Source of the DNA: Ornithodoros turicata
Taxonomy: Eukaryota > Arthropoda > Arachnida > Ixodida > Argasidae
NCBI RefSeq assembly: GCF_037126465.1
Contig: NW_026999403.1
Coordinates: forward strand, 62,001 to 126,000
Direction: 5' to 3'
DNA: 64,000 nucleotides
Part shown: one piece after another, positions 22,021 through 32,688 of the stretch
Position numbering within the stretch: position 1 is the stretch's first letter
How the letters are laid out: the number at the start of each line of letters is the position of its first letter
Made by a program: the position numbers and the translations under genes
The notes under the pieces: generated by a model
Told to the model about the DNA's origin: nothing
Database searches by the model: none
What the model saw: only the letters and a program-made list of their open reading frames with translations

Positions 22021-25000
22021 GTAAGCTCATTTTTAATCAATATTTTATACCCAAAACGCACTGACGCAGGATCCACATCTTGCGCAATCGTAATTGCAGC
22101 AATTGCGTAAAGGCAGCAATTGCGATCGTCCTCAGGTGCGAACAAAGCGAGCCCCAGCGACATAGATCAGCAAGGAAGACACTTGTCCCATGTTCGCGAA
22201 CAGGATTACACACATCAAGGAGGGTTGGCAAAGGCGCAGTGGCTTCCTTTCACTCCTTCGGCTTCTTTCTACCGGCACTGCCGGTTGGAAGACACGAAGG
22301 CGGTGATGGCAGCGGCCCGAAAGAAGACAACAACATTGATAAACGCTGAAACAGCTCAAATACCATTTGCGTTAATGTGAAAATAGTTCAAGTAGACATC
22401 CTGGACCAATGTTTTCTTTTAATTTGAAACTTCACGGGGTATTGTGTGCTAAGCTCTAACCAGACTGCGCCAAATAAAAACCTGGATCACGAACGCGAAG
22501 TGCGGACGGCGCAGCGCGTCCAGCGGGATAGCGGGTCAATCCAGATCGCGTTTGACAGTGCGTTTTGGGTATTACACTGTCCGTTGTAAACTATTTGCGT
22601 TGTAGACCGCGTTGCCTGGTAACTGAGTAGATTGTACCTGCTTCTTCGATAACTAGTAATTGCATTTACAAGTTACCTTTCGTCAAAGTGACCTGTAACT
22701 AGTAACTATTGCTTGTGAAAGTGGCTGTCAAATGTACGTAATTAAGACTCAAGTCGAGCTCTCTTTTTTATGCTGCGGTTTACAAGCGTCTTTTTCTCAT
22801 TCTTTACAACGTTGTGGAGAGAAAGTTGATGTTGAAGGACTTTTTTAGTGTGAGGTGGTACATGTTTGGAGTAATGAAAGCTTACTGACGATAACATGAA
22901 CAAAAATACTGCTTAAGCTGCCACTACTAACCAAAAATATGGTTTATTGTATCTTGTATTACAAATCAATCTCGATCACAGACTCAGTATGCAAGATATA
23001 AATGCAGTCAGTGGACATCACGCTCGTGCAAAACTTCATAGCTCTGGATTCTCTAAGAGAAGGTGACGTCCGTGGGAGCTCTGACATCTGTTTCCTTGCG
23101 GCGGCGCGCGTTTCTGCCCTCCGCCTCACGTTGCAAGACTGCCGGCAGCTGTGGTGAGAAGACGGAAATCGACCTCCCAGGAGCAATATTGCCAGACGCG
23201 TTGATAGACTTGACACCCTTTGACGACATACTTCTCAAAACAAAACTTGATGTTAATTTTATGATGCTTCGTAGGCGAACACGCTACCTACTGGTTAACC
23301 GAGAGCGGCCACGTTATTAATGTACCTAATGATGCATAACAACTGAAGGTATGCCGCTGCCGTTTCTCTGTTCAGGAAGCTTAACCCCGAAAGAACAGCT
23401 AAATAGCAAGCGAGCTGTGACACTGTTAAAAATGAACTTCACAGCATAGCACTCTCCTAGCCAACCATAATCTCATATGTTATCAGATTATGTTATCTGC
23501 CCTGATTTGTTGAAAACGGGAGGCATACACCTTTTTTGTGACAATTATGAACAGCATAAGTGTCACAAAAGAGGCATACGCCTCCCATGTTCAACTGATC
23601 AAGGGAGAGAACGTTGTCATTTGGGATGATGGTTAGCTAGGAGCGTGCCATGCGGTTAAGCTCTGTCTTTAGAGTGCACCATTGTAAATCCGGCAATGCG
23701 GGCACCTCAAATGTCAGCCAATTCGTGCCTTTCGCGAAGAGTTGTGGGGAAAAGATTCAAGCCCACGTTTGAGTTGACACAAACTGCTGTTGAGTTTCAG
23801 CGTAATTAAAGTGTCAATGTGTAATTAGTTCTGCATATCTTTCCTTCTTGCAATTCCCATACACTCCGCGTTCGCTGCGGCCGTGTTGAAATTCATCTCA
23901 CACAGAGGAGCAACGCGCACACGTCGCTGATTGGATCCCGCTTTCAGCTCAGTGCGTTGGAAAAGTTGCGTTCTACTTGTGTTCTTGTACGATGTATTAC
24001 CTTGTGTTCTACTGCGGAAGGTCTGACACGTGCCTGTTACCACACTGTAACCAACGTTTGCCCGTGTCCGCATGCAGTGAAACGCAGCAGTGCGAACCAT
24101 GCTTTACCCGGAACAGTGTTGTCTGTCAACACACAGTACAGAAGGCTTACGGCTTTCTCTCGCCAATGATGCAGCCGTGTATGTTTAGGAAATTTTACAA
24201 AAAGTGACACTTCTTCCAGTCGCGAAGTACAGTCGGCAACATAGGAGGTACTTACCATGGTACCGCTAAACAAAGCGAAAGGCTCACGAAAGGCTCGCCA
24301 CACTGTCCATTGGACACTACAAGCCATTTCGCGCCTTCGCTGTCTTCATCAGAATAAAAAACTGGATAAACTGTTAGGAGAATTAAACTAATTTCTAAAA
24401 ATGAAAAATAATTGAATGAACAACCTGATGCAAAGTTGATCCTCCTGACGGTTTAACAGTTCTCTTTCTTTCTCTGTCTGCTTTTTTCATTTTTTTTTTT
24501 TTTTTACGTATACTCGCTTTCGGAAACTTTATTTGTTTTGTAGAGTTTCTTGTACGTGTCTCTTCTGACGACAAGGAAATTTCTTGGTGTTTGAATTCTG
24601 ATTGACATTTTTCGCCATCTAACATATTGCAGCTTAAAGCTCTTGGGTGAGATGATGACACTCGCATCAACATACATAACAACCCAAGCGATGAAAGAAA
24701 GTGCTATGAACTACACAAACAGCTGCATAACCCCGGTGGTCGGCCCTCTACCGAAGATGGTTGGGCTTGTGAAATGGAATAAGGATGGAGACTTCATATA
24801 TCCAGGCAAGTCAGTCCTGAAACGGACGGTTCTATACAGTCCGGGCGGTTCCGAAACTTAGCCAAAGCTATATTCGCGAGTACTGTTGACATACAACCGC
24901 GAACGTTTCATTCATCCGCTAGGAGGCTGCACGTGAACGTGTTAGCTAGGGCTGCATGTGTAACACCGGTCGAAAGTTGATTAGAAGACTAGAACCAGTC

Positions 25001-28000
25001 CGTTCGTTCAGACCCGTTGGATGGGTAGTGTTCAGACAGTGGCGTCGGAACTATTTTTTCACTGAGGGAGCGAAAAAAAGCTATCATCATCATTATCTTC
25101 TTTGTTTGTTTGCCTTGAGGGACCATGTAGGCGATGCAGGGGTGGAACAGAATTTCAAAACTTGGTCCAGACATATTACGACCTCTGCATACTTGTACAG
25201 CAGACCTAAACGAACATTGCAGAAGTAATGTGTATGAATATGTCAGTGAGAAGATAACGGTAATATAATTACAAACATAATTTGCACATCTTTTACACAT
25301 ACTTCACAAACAAAAAAGATAAACGAGCGCTACTAGCCGCGAGAACTCGGTTTCTTTTTCTTTTTTTGCAGTAAAGGATATTTTTTTTAGCTTGTTGCCA
25401 GCTCCAATAATGGAAGACGCAACAGAAGGAACATGATGTGCATGTCTGAGTGGGAGCCGCGGTACAGAACGAAGATTTCATTGCCAGTTGTCTTTAACTC
25501 TTCTCAAATTTAACTCGTAAAAAAAAGTGGTTTAAACGAAAATTCGCGCAAGAACTTGTCGCCCTGTGGCAGTGGCCTTTGACTGGGGGAGCCGTGCTAC
25601 CTCATTTGTAAATGAAGGGGAGCAGCCGCTCCCCCTGCTCCCCCTGTTCCGACGCCCCTGTGTTCAGATAGTGTATCAGACGACATTTTTTCCAGTTTTC
25701 GCGCGTTCGCGGAATGGAAACTGGAGTGGAGAACAATAACGCGAATATTATCAATAGTGTGGCCGAGACTAGAGAAATGTTTAGAAACCAAGGTTATCTG
25801 GTGGTTGCTGATACCTCCAGAAATTTGTAAATGTACGAGTCGACGATGTTCCCGGAACCCTCATGAAGCTTTCTTTCGAGAATGTTGGGACAGATCGTGC
25901 AGAAGATAGCGTAGACTACGTTAGCGGTTTTGCATGTATAACGACCAGACGTATTAACGTACCGGTTATTGTGAACCCAATGATGTTCTGGCAATGACTG
26001 GCTACTTTCCCAAGCAGCATTGGCTGTTAATCTGGTGCGAGTCAACGCGATATTCGCGTATCCTTTTACGAATCTCCCAAAGTGTCCGGTAAGGCCCAAA
26101 AATTGTCGCACACCATGCACGTCGATGGGCCGTGGGAAGTTACTGACGCTTCCAAACTTTAGACATCCAGGTCTTATGCCCTGCCTGGACACCGTAGCCG
26201 AAATAATCAACCTTGTCTTGAAAGACGTAGTACTTGCTCAGGGCAAACGTCAGCCCAGCGTCTTTCAAAGCACGAAGCACTTTGTCAAGGGACTCAATAC
26301 CTTCAGTGACCGTTACCGACGGAACAAGATTGTCAACCATGTAGCCATCGTTACTGAGTTACGCAGTGGACCCAAGACTGCATTGATCAGTCGCTGGAAG
26401 ACTGCTCTGGGCATTGGTGAGCCTGGATAGCATACGGCCAAATTCGTATTACCTGTCAGGAATAATGAACTTTGGTTGATGTTGCGAGTCCTTAGCTATC
26501 GCTATTTTGTATGTAGCAGTCGACGATGAATTGGTCACCGGCCACCGGTTGAATTCACATTGCGGCCACCGGTTGAATTCTTGCACCGATTGAGCCCCCG
26601 GTCTTGCTGAAGGACACAGGCGGTCCCACGGGGCAAACATCCCTCAGAAACCTTCGTTGGGATCGCAATAGTATGTGTACCCAAAATATTCTGATTGCAA
26701 TTCCAAAATTTTCAACCCGCTCCGAGAGTACAAAAGGAGCGAAACACTTTCGTGACGGTGACGGATATACGTATAAGAAGAACTCACACTGCTTGCAGCA
26801 GTTTGAAAGCATCTAACTTTACAGAAGAGCCACCCCTTTCTATCAAACATTGTGTTTCTCACTTGACCTGCCGTAATTCCATTGTCATTACAGGAACCAG
26901 TGACATCTTAGCCCGTATGAAACGTCCGACCCGACCGTCGCGCATGCGCATTATTTGTAGGACGCGTGATTTCGTTCAAATGACCACGGTCGCTCTCAGT
27001 CTGTTCGACCAATTGGCATTGGTATCTCGAAGCAAGATGCCAGCCGCTTCCAGAAAGTGGAAAGTTGAGTTGTCGAGTTCTGCTGAATGTTACAGTGGGA
27101 TTGCCACGCATGTTGACTGTTTCGAACAATATGTATCATCTGCGGGAAGTTGTTAGATGTAACGACTTATAGAATTGGGCATTTAACACACTTCAACGTC
27201 CAATCTTGCTGTGCTGCTTGGGCGTATGTGCAACACGAGTATGTACCATCTTCTGTATTTTCTGCCAATATGGGTTGTACACGGGGAATATGGGGCCCAT
27301 ATTGCCAGGATTTTCCCAATATTGGCTCAAACTGGGTAATACGGGGCCCATATTGCCCAGTTTCAGCCAATATGGGAGAAATCTTGGCGAAACGCGCCCC
27401 ATATTGGACCCGTATCGCCAATGACCAGCCAATATGGGCCCAATATTGTGTGCTGCTTGGTGTGCGTGCTTCCGCCAGACCTCGCCGCTCAGGTCGCTGA
27501 CGTCCTTGCCGCGCCGCCAGCTGTTTCTCCGTACGGCGCTTTGAGGGCGGCCATCCTCGACCGAACGATTGAGCCCGAGCGCAAAAGGATCTATGAACTC
27601 ATAACCGCAAAAGACCTGGGCGGCCGCAGACCACGTCAGCTTCTGCGTGACATGCAATCCTTACTCGGTGAGCGCGCGCCGACGTTCGACCAAGCCCTCT
27701 TGAGGGAGCTTTTTTTTCAGCGCCTTCCCAGCAATGTCCAGATGATACTGGCCACTGCCTCCGACTTCAGCTTCTTCAATTGGCGGCGCACGCTGACAAG
27801 GTATAATGGAGGTGTCCGCACCGCACATCGCCGCCGTTTCCAACACAGCACAAACCACCGCCGAAGCTCCCTCGCGTACCACCCGGGCTTCCACCTCACA
27901 CCCTGGTGCTGCACCGCCACCAGGGTTCGCCAGCGCACTCGATCCAGTTGTGCAGCTTCGTGAGGACTTCACCCGCCTATCTGCCCTGGTGGCACCGACG

Positions 28001-31000
28001 ATTCACCCTGCCCCATTCGGTCGCGCCACCGCAGCTCTGACCGACGTCGATTCCGGTCTGGCAGCCGTCTGCGCTCTCCACGACTGTCTTCCTCCGGCCA
28101 AGAAGCCGCCCTTGCCACTACCATCGCCGTTTCATCTCCAACTCCCAGAGATGTAGGAGTACCTGATACTGGTAGGGAAACTTTGCTGGGGACCGCTAAC
28201 GGCTGTGGCCGTCTCCGACGCCTCCAGCAGTCATCTGTACTTCGTCACCGAACACACGTCAGGGGCAAGGTTTCGTGTCGACACCGGCGCCTAAGTCAGT
28301 GTGCTGCCCGCGAACGCTCTTGACCGGCGACGCAATCCCATTTCCCACCCTACTGCCGTGAACAACACTGGCATCCCGGTCTACTGCCAAGTGTCCCTTA
28401 CGCTGAACCTTGGGGTGCGCCGAAATTTCTCGTGGCTCTTCCTCGTAGCAGCCGTCAACAGAGCGATCTTGGGGGCGGACTTCTTTCAGCACTTTCGCCT
28501 CAGGGTCGACGTAGCACGCAAGCGCTTCGTAGACTCGTCCACGAGCCTGTCTGTCCGAGCTTGCTCCGCTAGTGAAGTTCCGTCTCCGACGCTCACGACC
28601 ATTTCTGCCTTGCTGTCACCGTACGCTGCCATCCTGCGTGAATTTCCCGCCCTTACGTACGCACCTGATTGAATCCTGTCAGTGACGGCGTGGTTCGCTA
28701 CATCCAGACCTCCGGCGCGCCCGTTCTCGCTTGGCCTCGTTGCCTCGCCCCGGCGAAGTTGAAGATTCCGCGCGCGGAGTTCGACCATATGCTCGCTATC
28801 GTGGCCCGGCCTTCCTCAAGTAGCTGGTCATCGCTGTCCCAAAGAAGACCGTTGACTGGCGCCCATGCGGCTACTACCGTACCCTTATCACCGTTCCGGA
28901 CCGCTACCCACTACCTCGCGCCTTCAAGATTTCCCGGTAAACATGTACGCCACTATCCTCTACAGCAAGATTGACCTGATGAGGGCCCACCATCACATTC
29001 TGGTCGCGGCACAGAGTATCGACACTCAGGTAACTGAGGTCCAAGGGAGAGCAGGAGCGCCATCTTGTTTCGGCACCACACCGGTACCACCCCGAGTTGA
29101 GGATCTAGGACGGATAACATAATGCTCCCTGTGTGATAGAGAAGTGTGTGTGATTGTTGTGTGACAGTTCATGTATTGTCAACCACAGCGTCCCGAGGAT
29201 GTCAAGGTGAGCTCAAGACCATCAACCTGATTGATGAGCTGCTTGCAAACCTAAGGAACATTTCACCCGTGCACGATAGATGGCATTCTTGCGCTAACGA
29301 GCGCGTGGGAGCGGCGCGGAAGCAAGATGGCGCATGCTCGCTCTTGGAACTCAGTGTCGGCACTCTGAAGCGTAGCTTATTTAGCGACTCTACGGGTGCC
29401 GAGAATGCCGAGCACGTTCGCCCCAAAGCAGTGCCCAAGGGCCCTACCTCAAAGTTTCTTGTAACGCCATCTTAGGAGACGGCCCTTTACTATGCACAGA
29501 GGAACGCAGTCCTTTCCCATTATCCTACCCAGGAGCCTTGTCACTTTCTTGCATGGTTGAAGAAGGCTGAGCATGGGTACAGGGCTGCACTTCTGCTGTA
29601 TCACTACTTATGCTGTAACATCACTCGGCACCTTCTACTCAGCATAACCAGCATGACTCAGTCAGGAAAGCTGCGGTCTTTCCCCCCCCCCACCCCCCTC
29701 TAAGCTAGGTCACCTGTCGCGAAGCTTGGCGCGAGAGGGAGTCCCAGCAATCGCCGGGACTTATTATTTAGCCGGTTTATTTATTTTCAAACGCCGTTTG
29801 ATCTCCTTGCAATCTGCTGCAGTTAGTAGCGCGATACAACGCGGCCCACACAACAAGGATCGTCAAAAACAAGCTGGCGTTAGATTTCTGTCTAAATTTC
29901 ACCTGCTCACACATCAATCTCTGGGAATGCCAAAAGAAATTGGTCCACACACCGACGACTGTGGCGTCGTTCACAAGTTGTCTCATCAATCATGACACAT
30001 CAATGTGTTATCATTATTACCACAAATAATAATAATAATCAATGTGCACACCGTGTAATTAACATGAGGTCTCTGCCAGTTGTCGTTGCGGAAATGGCCA
30101 CTGCCTTTCTCAACTGGGTGATTCCATCTCAACCAAGTGGTCTCAACTCAGTCTAGGCCAGGGATTTCCCTACACCCCCCCCCCTTCATTTTTGCAACCC
30201 CCCTGAAATTTCTCAGGTGACACCACCCAGCTCAGCCACCAACACGTCCTGGTAGTGAGTCCGGTGCAGCGAATTACATCCCGTTCTGTCAAACGTGGGC
30301 TGTAGGACCACAGTCATGCATATGTCCAAAATCATTTGAAAGTGACTGTTCAATGCATATATTACGCGTATATAGGAGCAAAAATGCGTGCGGGCACGCA
30401 AACTCAATATGGATCGTCAATAACCATTTGCGCCCAACTCAATCAAGCGATGTATTCTGCTTTCTTCGTCTCAGGTTTTCACCTTTGGTTGCTAGGTGTT
30501 CATTGAGCTTCGTGAGACAAGGCGCTAGTCTTTTTCCTTTGTCAGTCGCGTGACTATGCATCTTAATGTTGAATTGCCGTTCATAATGAATCTGCATTGT
30601 AATGTACTGTGTTCTAACGTATTAACATGTGCAAATAAAACGGGAAAGCTGTGCAGATATATCACCATTTGTGCCACGATTCTTTCCATGTCTAAGAAAA
30701 ATTCCGCAAGTGGAACCTTCACCAAGCATCCCCCCCCCCCTGAAATCTCGGCACCCCCCGGCAGTGAATTGCTGGGGAAATCACTGCCTCTAGGCGGTGC
30801 GGACACCATCGCCGATTTTCTCCAAAAAAAAAGTGTTTTAGCCCAGCGCACGACTGGAATGACACAGCTGTATTTTGGCTCCGGGCTCAGGGCTCCGGGT
30901 GGAAAACTGTCAGAGGGGCCTGGCCGCTCCTCTGTTTCCTTCCTCTATGGCCTCAAACGTCCGCGTAACATTGAAACCGGTGATCTCCCCCCTAAAATAA

Positions 31001-32330
31001 CATGGCAACCGTATGCAGGTGGCTGCGCGTGCGCATACCCTTACTCGGATAAGACCTATTTGTTCTTGTTATTTAGTGTGACCGGTAATCGAGAGATGCG
31101 TGATTGAAATCCTGCGGCTGTCTGGATTTTTCGATGACTACCACATTTCAGTTGTTGTCTAGCTTCACTACCTGAACGGATGACGACAAATTTTTACAGT
31201 TCGTGATATTATATATCAGAAGGGATACGCGCTTTCATGTGCATGTTTGTCACCCTCTTTCTACGAAACTTCCAGGTACAAAATGGTGCGGCGCTGGTAA
31301 TAAATCCACGACATCCGAGCAATATGGATCTGGTGTATCGACAGACAAGTGCTGCGAAAAACACGATAACGCCACCGACTATATCTTGGCAAACGGAAAT
31401 CACAAAAATAGTACCTTGAAGAATCCAAGTCCATATACATTGTAAGTGCTAATAGAAAGAAGGAAGTGCCTTGCATATCCCATGTCATGCCCAGAAGTGG
31501 GAATGGAGCCTGTCCTCATGTTGTGACGTGATGTACACGATATTTCAGAACGAACTGCTCGGATGACATAGAGCTCTTCACCTGCCTCTTAAATGACAGC
31601 GCCAGCCTTTCCTACGAGTTCGGCCAAGTATTCTTCGACGCCGTGCATGTTCCCTGCTTTGCACACACGTATCCGATAGTGTGCACAAAGTAATTATTCC
31701 ATTTATGTTACATGGGCAGTTGAGGTAGCGTGCAGGTGTACGAACGCAGGAAGACAATTCATTTCACAGTAGGACGTGGAAGCATAATGTGCAAGAATCC
31801 GGCCATAAAGATTCGCAACAGAAAGAAGTCGGTTGAAAGCATCTAAATTTTAATGAAACGAGACTTTCGTACAAAAGACCGCACTTCTTCAGGTCAGAAG
31901 AAGCCAGAAGCATCTGCACGAAAGTCTCGTCTCATTAACATTTTAGATGCTCTACGCCATCACCATCTTCATGTCGTGAATTTCAGTTCATCATGATTTG
32001 CATGTGTGTAGAAAACCTTTATCTTGGGAAGACGCTCGCACCAGTGTTTTTCTTACTGCTGTTTCTGTTTGCAGCGAAACAGGTGGGAAATGTGTAGAGT
32101 ACGGCATGAACAAGACGCAAGTAAAGCAGTGGCAGTTCCTTCCTCCTCCAAACTTCTACAAAGCATACACGAGGAAATGGTTTAGTGACAATTTCACAGT
32201 CCTACCAGACAAAGTGGACAACACGTGGGCTCTAGCTTGCAGAGAGGATCCTGATATGCGGTGCAATCAATATGACTTCGTCAACGAAACACTGATACTA
32301 CCACGACAACCATGGAAGTTCATACCATGA
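21887..32330 (+). CDS. Secreted group III-type phospholipase A2 (five exons seen)
   Basis: Exons at 21887-22020, 24633-24805, 31276-31441, 31549-31689 and 32075-32330 join in matching phases (2, 1, 2, 2). The third carries the calcium-loop motif WCGAGN and the catalytic CCEKHD; the fourth carries the SDD segment. The enzyme would hydrolyse the sn-2 ester of phospholipids outside the cell. The spacing from the first Cys to the CC pair and to the His-Asp dyad equals that of the bee-type family. Eight of the ten family cysteines are kept, and the missing two are disulfide partners. Four potential N-glycosylation sites occur in the last exon (three) and its junction (one). The first two exons encode an N-terminal helical, Cys-containing extension. 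The signal-peptide exon is not identified with certainty. Confidence 0.85.
22050..22569. mobile_element. TA-flanked MITE, 520 bp
   Basis: The termini cccaaaacgcactg and cagtgcgttttggg are exact inverted repeats, and both flanks are TA, as expected of Tc1/mariner-type transposition. No transposase is encoded. It sits inside the phospholipase intron just after a donor site. Confidence 0.8.
22580..23445. other. Intron with hAT-like fragment, no exon seen
   Basis: A segment near 22618-22720 is rich in gtaactagtaact-like motifs also seen at 39330-39430. I found no exon with both splice sites. Confidence 0.35.
23452..23650. mobile_element. 200-bp foldback hairpin
   Basis: The left arm, starting near ctctcctagccaaccat, pairs with the right arm ending atggttagctaggag. 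An inner stem pairs gggaggcatacacctttttt with the complement of aaaagaggcatacgcctccc around a short AT-rich loop. There is no coding capacity. A folded transcript would make a long imperfect duplex. Confidence 0.75.
23660..24620. other. Intron, no exon recognised
   Basis: A Cys-rich open frame near 23977-24207 has no convincing acceptor and donor pair in a phase that fits the phospholipase exons. A T-rich tract lies near 24485-24507. Confidence 0.3.
24633..24805 (+). CDS. Phospholipase A2 exon ending in a GC donor
   Basis: A catctaacatattgcag acceptor with a ctaac branch-like motif precedes the exon. It opens in phase 2 and encodes a helical segment starting [10 protein letters not shown], then DFIYPG. 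The donor is CCAG|gcaagt at 24806, the standard GC-AG donor context. The split Gly codon is completed at 31276, giving YPGTKWCG across the junction, the expected start of the phospholipase core. Confidence 0.75.
24970..25965 (-). pseudogene. Penelope-like element, GIY-YIG endonuclease end
   Basis: On the minus strand a [12 protein letters not shown] block is followed by [16 protein letters not shown] and a RKLEK block, matching the layout of the endonuclease region at the end of Penelope-like reverse transcriptases. The final YP.NG.NERT block resumes below 25030, after a hAT MITE insertion. The GIY-YIG core itself is degraded and there are frame changes near 25790. It is an inactive relic within a phospholipase intron. 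Confidence 0.6.
25037..25660. mobile_element. hAT-type MITE, 624 bp
   Basis: The direct repeat tgttcaga flanks it at 25029-25036 and 25661-25668. The left terminus cagtggcgtcggaac and the right terminus (complement cagggg cgtcggaac) are inverted repeats. The 8-bp duplication and CAG start are typical of hAT. It interrupts the Penelope relic between two of its conserved blocks. Confidence 0.85.
25970..26430 (-). pseudogene. Gypsy reverse transcriptase fragment
   Basis: The minus strand reads [15 protein letters not shown], then a degenerate catalytic box YMVDNLVPS where YMDD is usual, then [15 protein letters not shown], and [16 protein letters not shown], the classic order of Gypsy reverse transcriptase blocks. 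A frame change separates the first block from the catalytic box. The replaced Asp and the frame break make it inactive. It directly abuts the Penelope relic. Confidence 0.8.
26536..26585. repeat. Short tandem duplication ggccaccggttgaattc
   Basis: Two exact copies of a 17-base unit are separated by a few bases near 26537-26580. They look like replication slippage in intron DNA. Confidence 0.6.
26590..27195. other. Intron, no gene recognised
   Basis: Overlapping open frames exist on both strands without family motifs. Confidence 0.3.
27203..27465. repeat. Array of palindromic cccatattg/ccaatatgg units
   Basis: Five or six imperfect units contain gggcccatattg or ccaatatggg, and the array is bounded on both sides by tgtgctgcttgg. 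The unit is palindromic, so open frames appear on both strands. A related cluster stands at 57720-57830. Confidence 0.6.
27471..29025 (+). pseudogene. Gypsy gag-protease-RT relic
   Basis: The gag region reads [13 protein letters not shown] ... [13 protein letters not shown] ... [15 protein letters not shown], typical of arthropod Gypsy gag. After a frame change near 27790 a protease follows with FRVDTGA and, where the next residue is expected, an in-frame TAA at 28292-28294, and later ILGADFF. The start of the reverse transcriptase follows with [17 protein letters not shown] and a [11 protein letters not shown] block. It ends abruptly at about 29025. LTRs were not found. Multiple stops and truncation make it non-functional. 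Confidence 0.8.
29030..30150. other. Intron, no gene recognised
   Basis: No family motifs were seen. A C-rich tract lies near 29680-29698, and a short run of aataat near 30026. Confidence 0.35.
30156..30788. mobile_element. Probable MITE with C-tracts and tcta flanks
   Basis: Imperfect inverted termini (ggccagggatttccc at the left; complement of the right end ggcagtgatttccc) enclose about 630 bases, and tcta flanks both sides (30152-30155, 30789-30792). C homopolymers lie near both ends. There is no coding capacity. Confidence 0.5.
31276..31441 (+). CDS. Phospholipase A2 catalytic exon
   Basis: The acceptor ends cttccag at 31275. The exon completes the Gly codon from the GC-donor exon and then reads TKWCGAGN (calcium loop) and CCEKHD (catalytic His and Asp). 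It closes at TT|gtaagt at 31442 (phase 2). The position two residues after the catalytic Asp, normally Cys in this family, is Ala. Confidence 0.9.
31549..31689 (+). CDS. Phospholipase A2 exon with SDD segment
   Basis: A tatttcag acceptor at 31548 precedes it. The first base completes a Leu codon, followed by [14 protein letters not shown]. The second cysteine of the family's CxC pair is Asp here. The donor is AA|gtaatt at 31690 (phase 2). Two further cysteines, FDAVHVPC and IVC, match the family positions. Confidence 0.88.
31838..31951. mobile_element. Intronic foldback, 114 bp
   Basis: The arm agcatctaaa...agactttcgt (31838-31870) pairs with 31918-31951. The loop contains a second small pairing of cacttcttc with gaagaag. 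It lies in the last phospholipase intron. The acgaaagtctcgt arm is shared with a fragment near 14005. Confidence 0.7.
32075..32330 (+). CDS. Phospholipase A2 terminal exon
   Basis: A tttctgtttgcag acceptor at 32074 precedes it. The first base completes an Asn codon and the exon reads [10 protein letters not shown], with the last family cysteine, then about 70 residues and a stop at 32328-32330. There are two further cysteines in the C-terminal extension, and NKT, NFT and NET glycosylation sites. An attaaa signal follows within 12-20 bases. Confidence 0.88.
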
Positions 32331-32341
32331 GTTCGTGCAAT

Positions 32342-32347
32342 ATTAAA
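32342..32347 (+). terminator. Polyadenylation signal ATTAAA
   Basis: ATTAAA, the commonest variant of the polyadenylation hexamer, lies 12 bases after the phospholipase stop codon. Confidence 0.6.
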
Positions 32348-32688
32348 GGAATACATGAAGCAATACCCGACCCGTGTTTGTCAACTTTCTGAACCGACGA
32401 CATCAACAACAAAGTGCTTATTGCGTACGCACAAATGACTTCTGCTTGTTAGCGGTGTCGTGCACATGCTATCGTAACCGCTATGTTTGCCTGTATTGTA
32501 TATTGAGTTACAGCATTCGCAAGAGCATTCTCCTGTCTACTGATATCGCATCTAATCCTGCTATTAACCTGGTTGCTGTTGCTGTGTTCGGGGAATATTA
32601 AAGCAAAATCCCAGCCCACCTAAGACTAAAACACAAGAAGACGTTCTTGCTGTGTTAATGGTATTACAGGAAGGACGGGACAATCGTA

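Noticed and set aside
27193..27657. A 154-codon minus-strand protein
   Set aside because: Most of it is translated palindromic repeat, and the rest is antisense to Gypsy gag.
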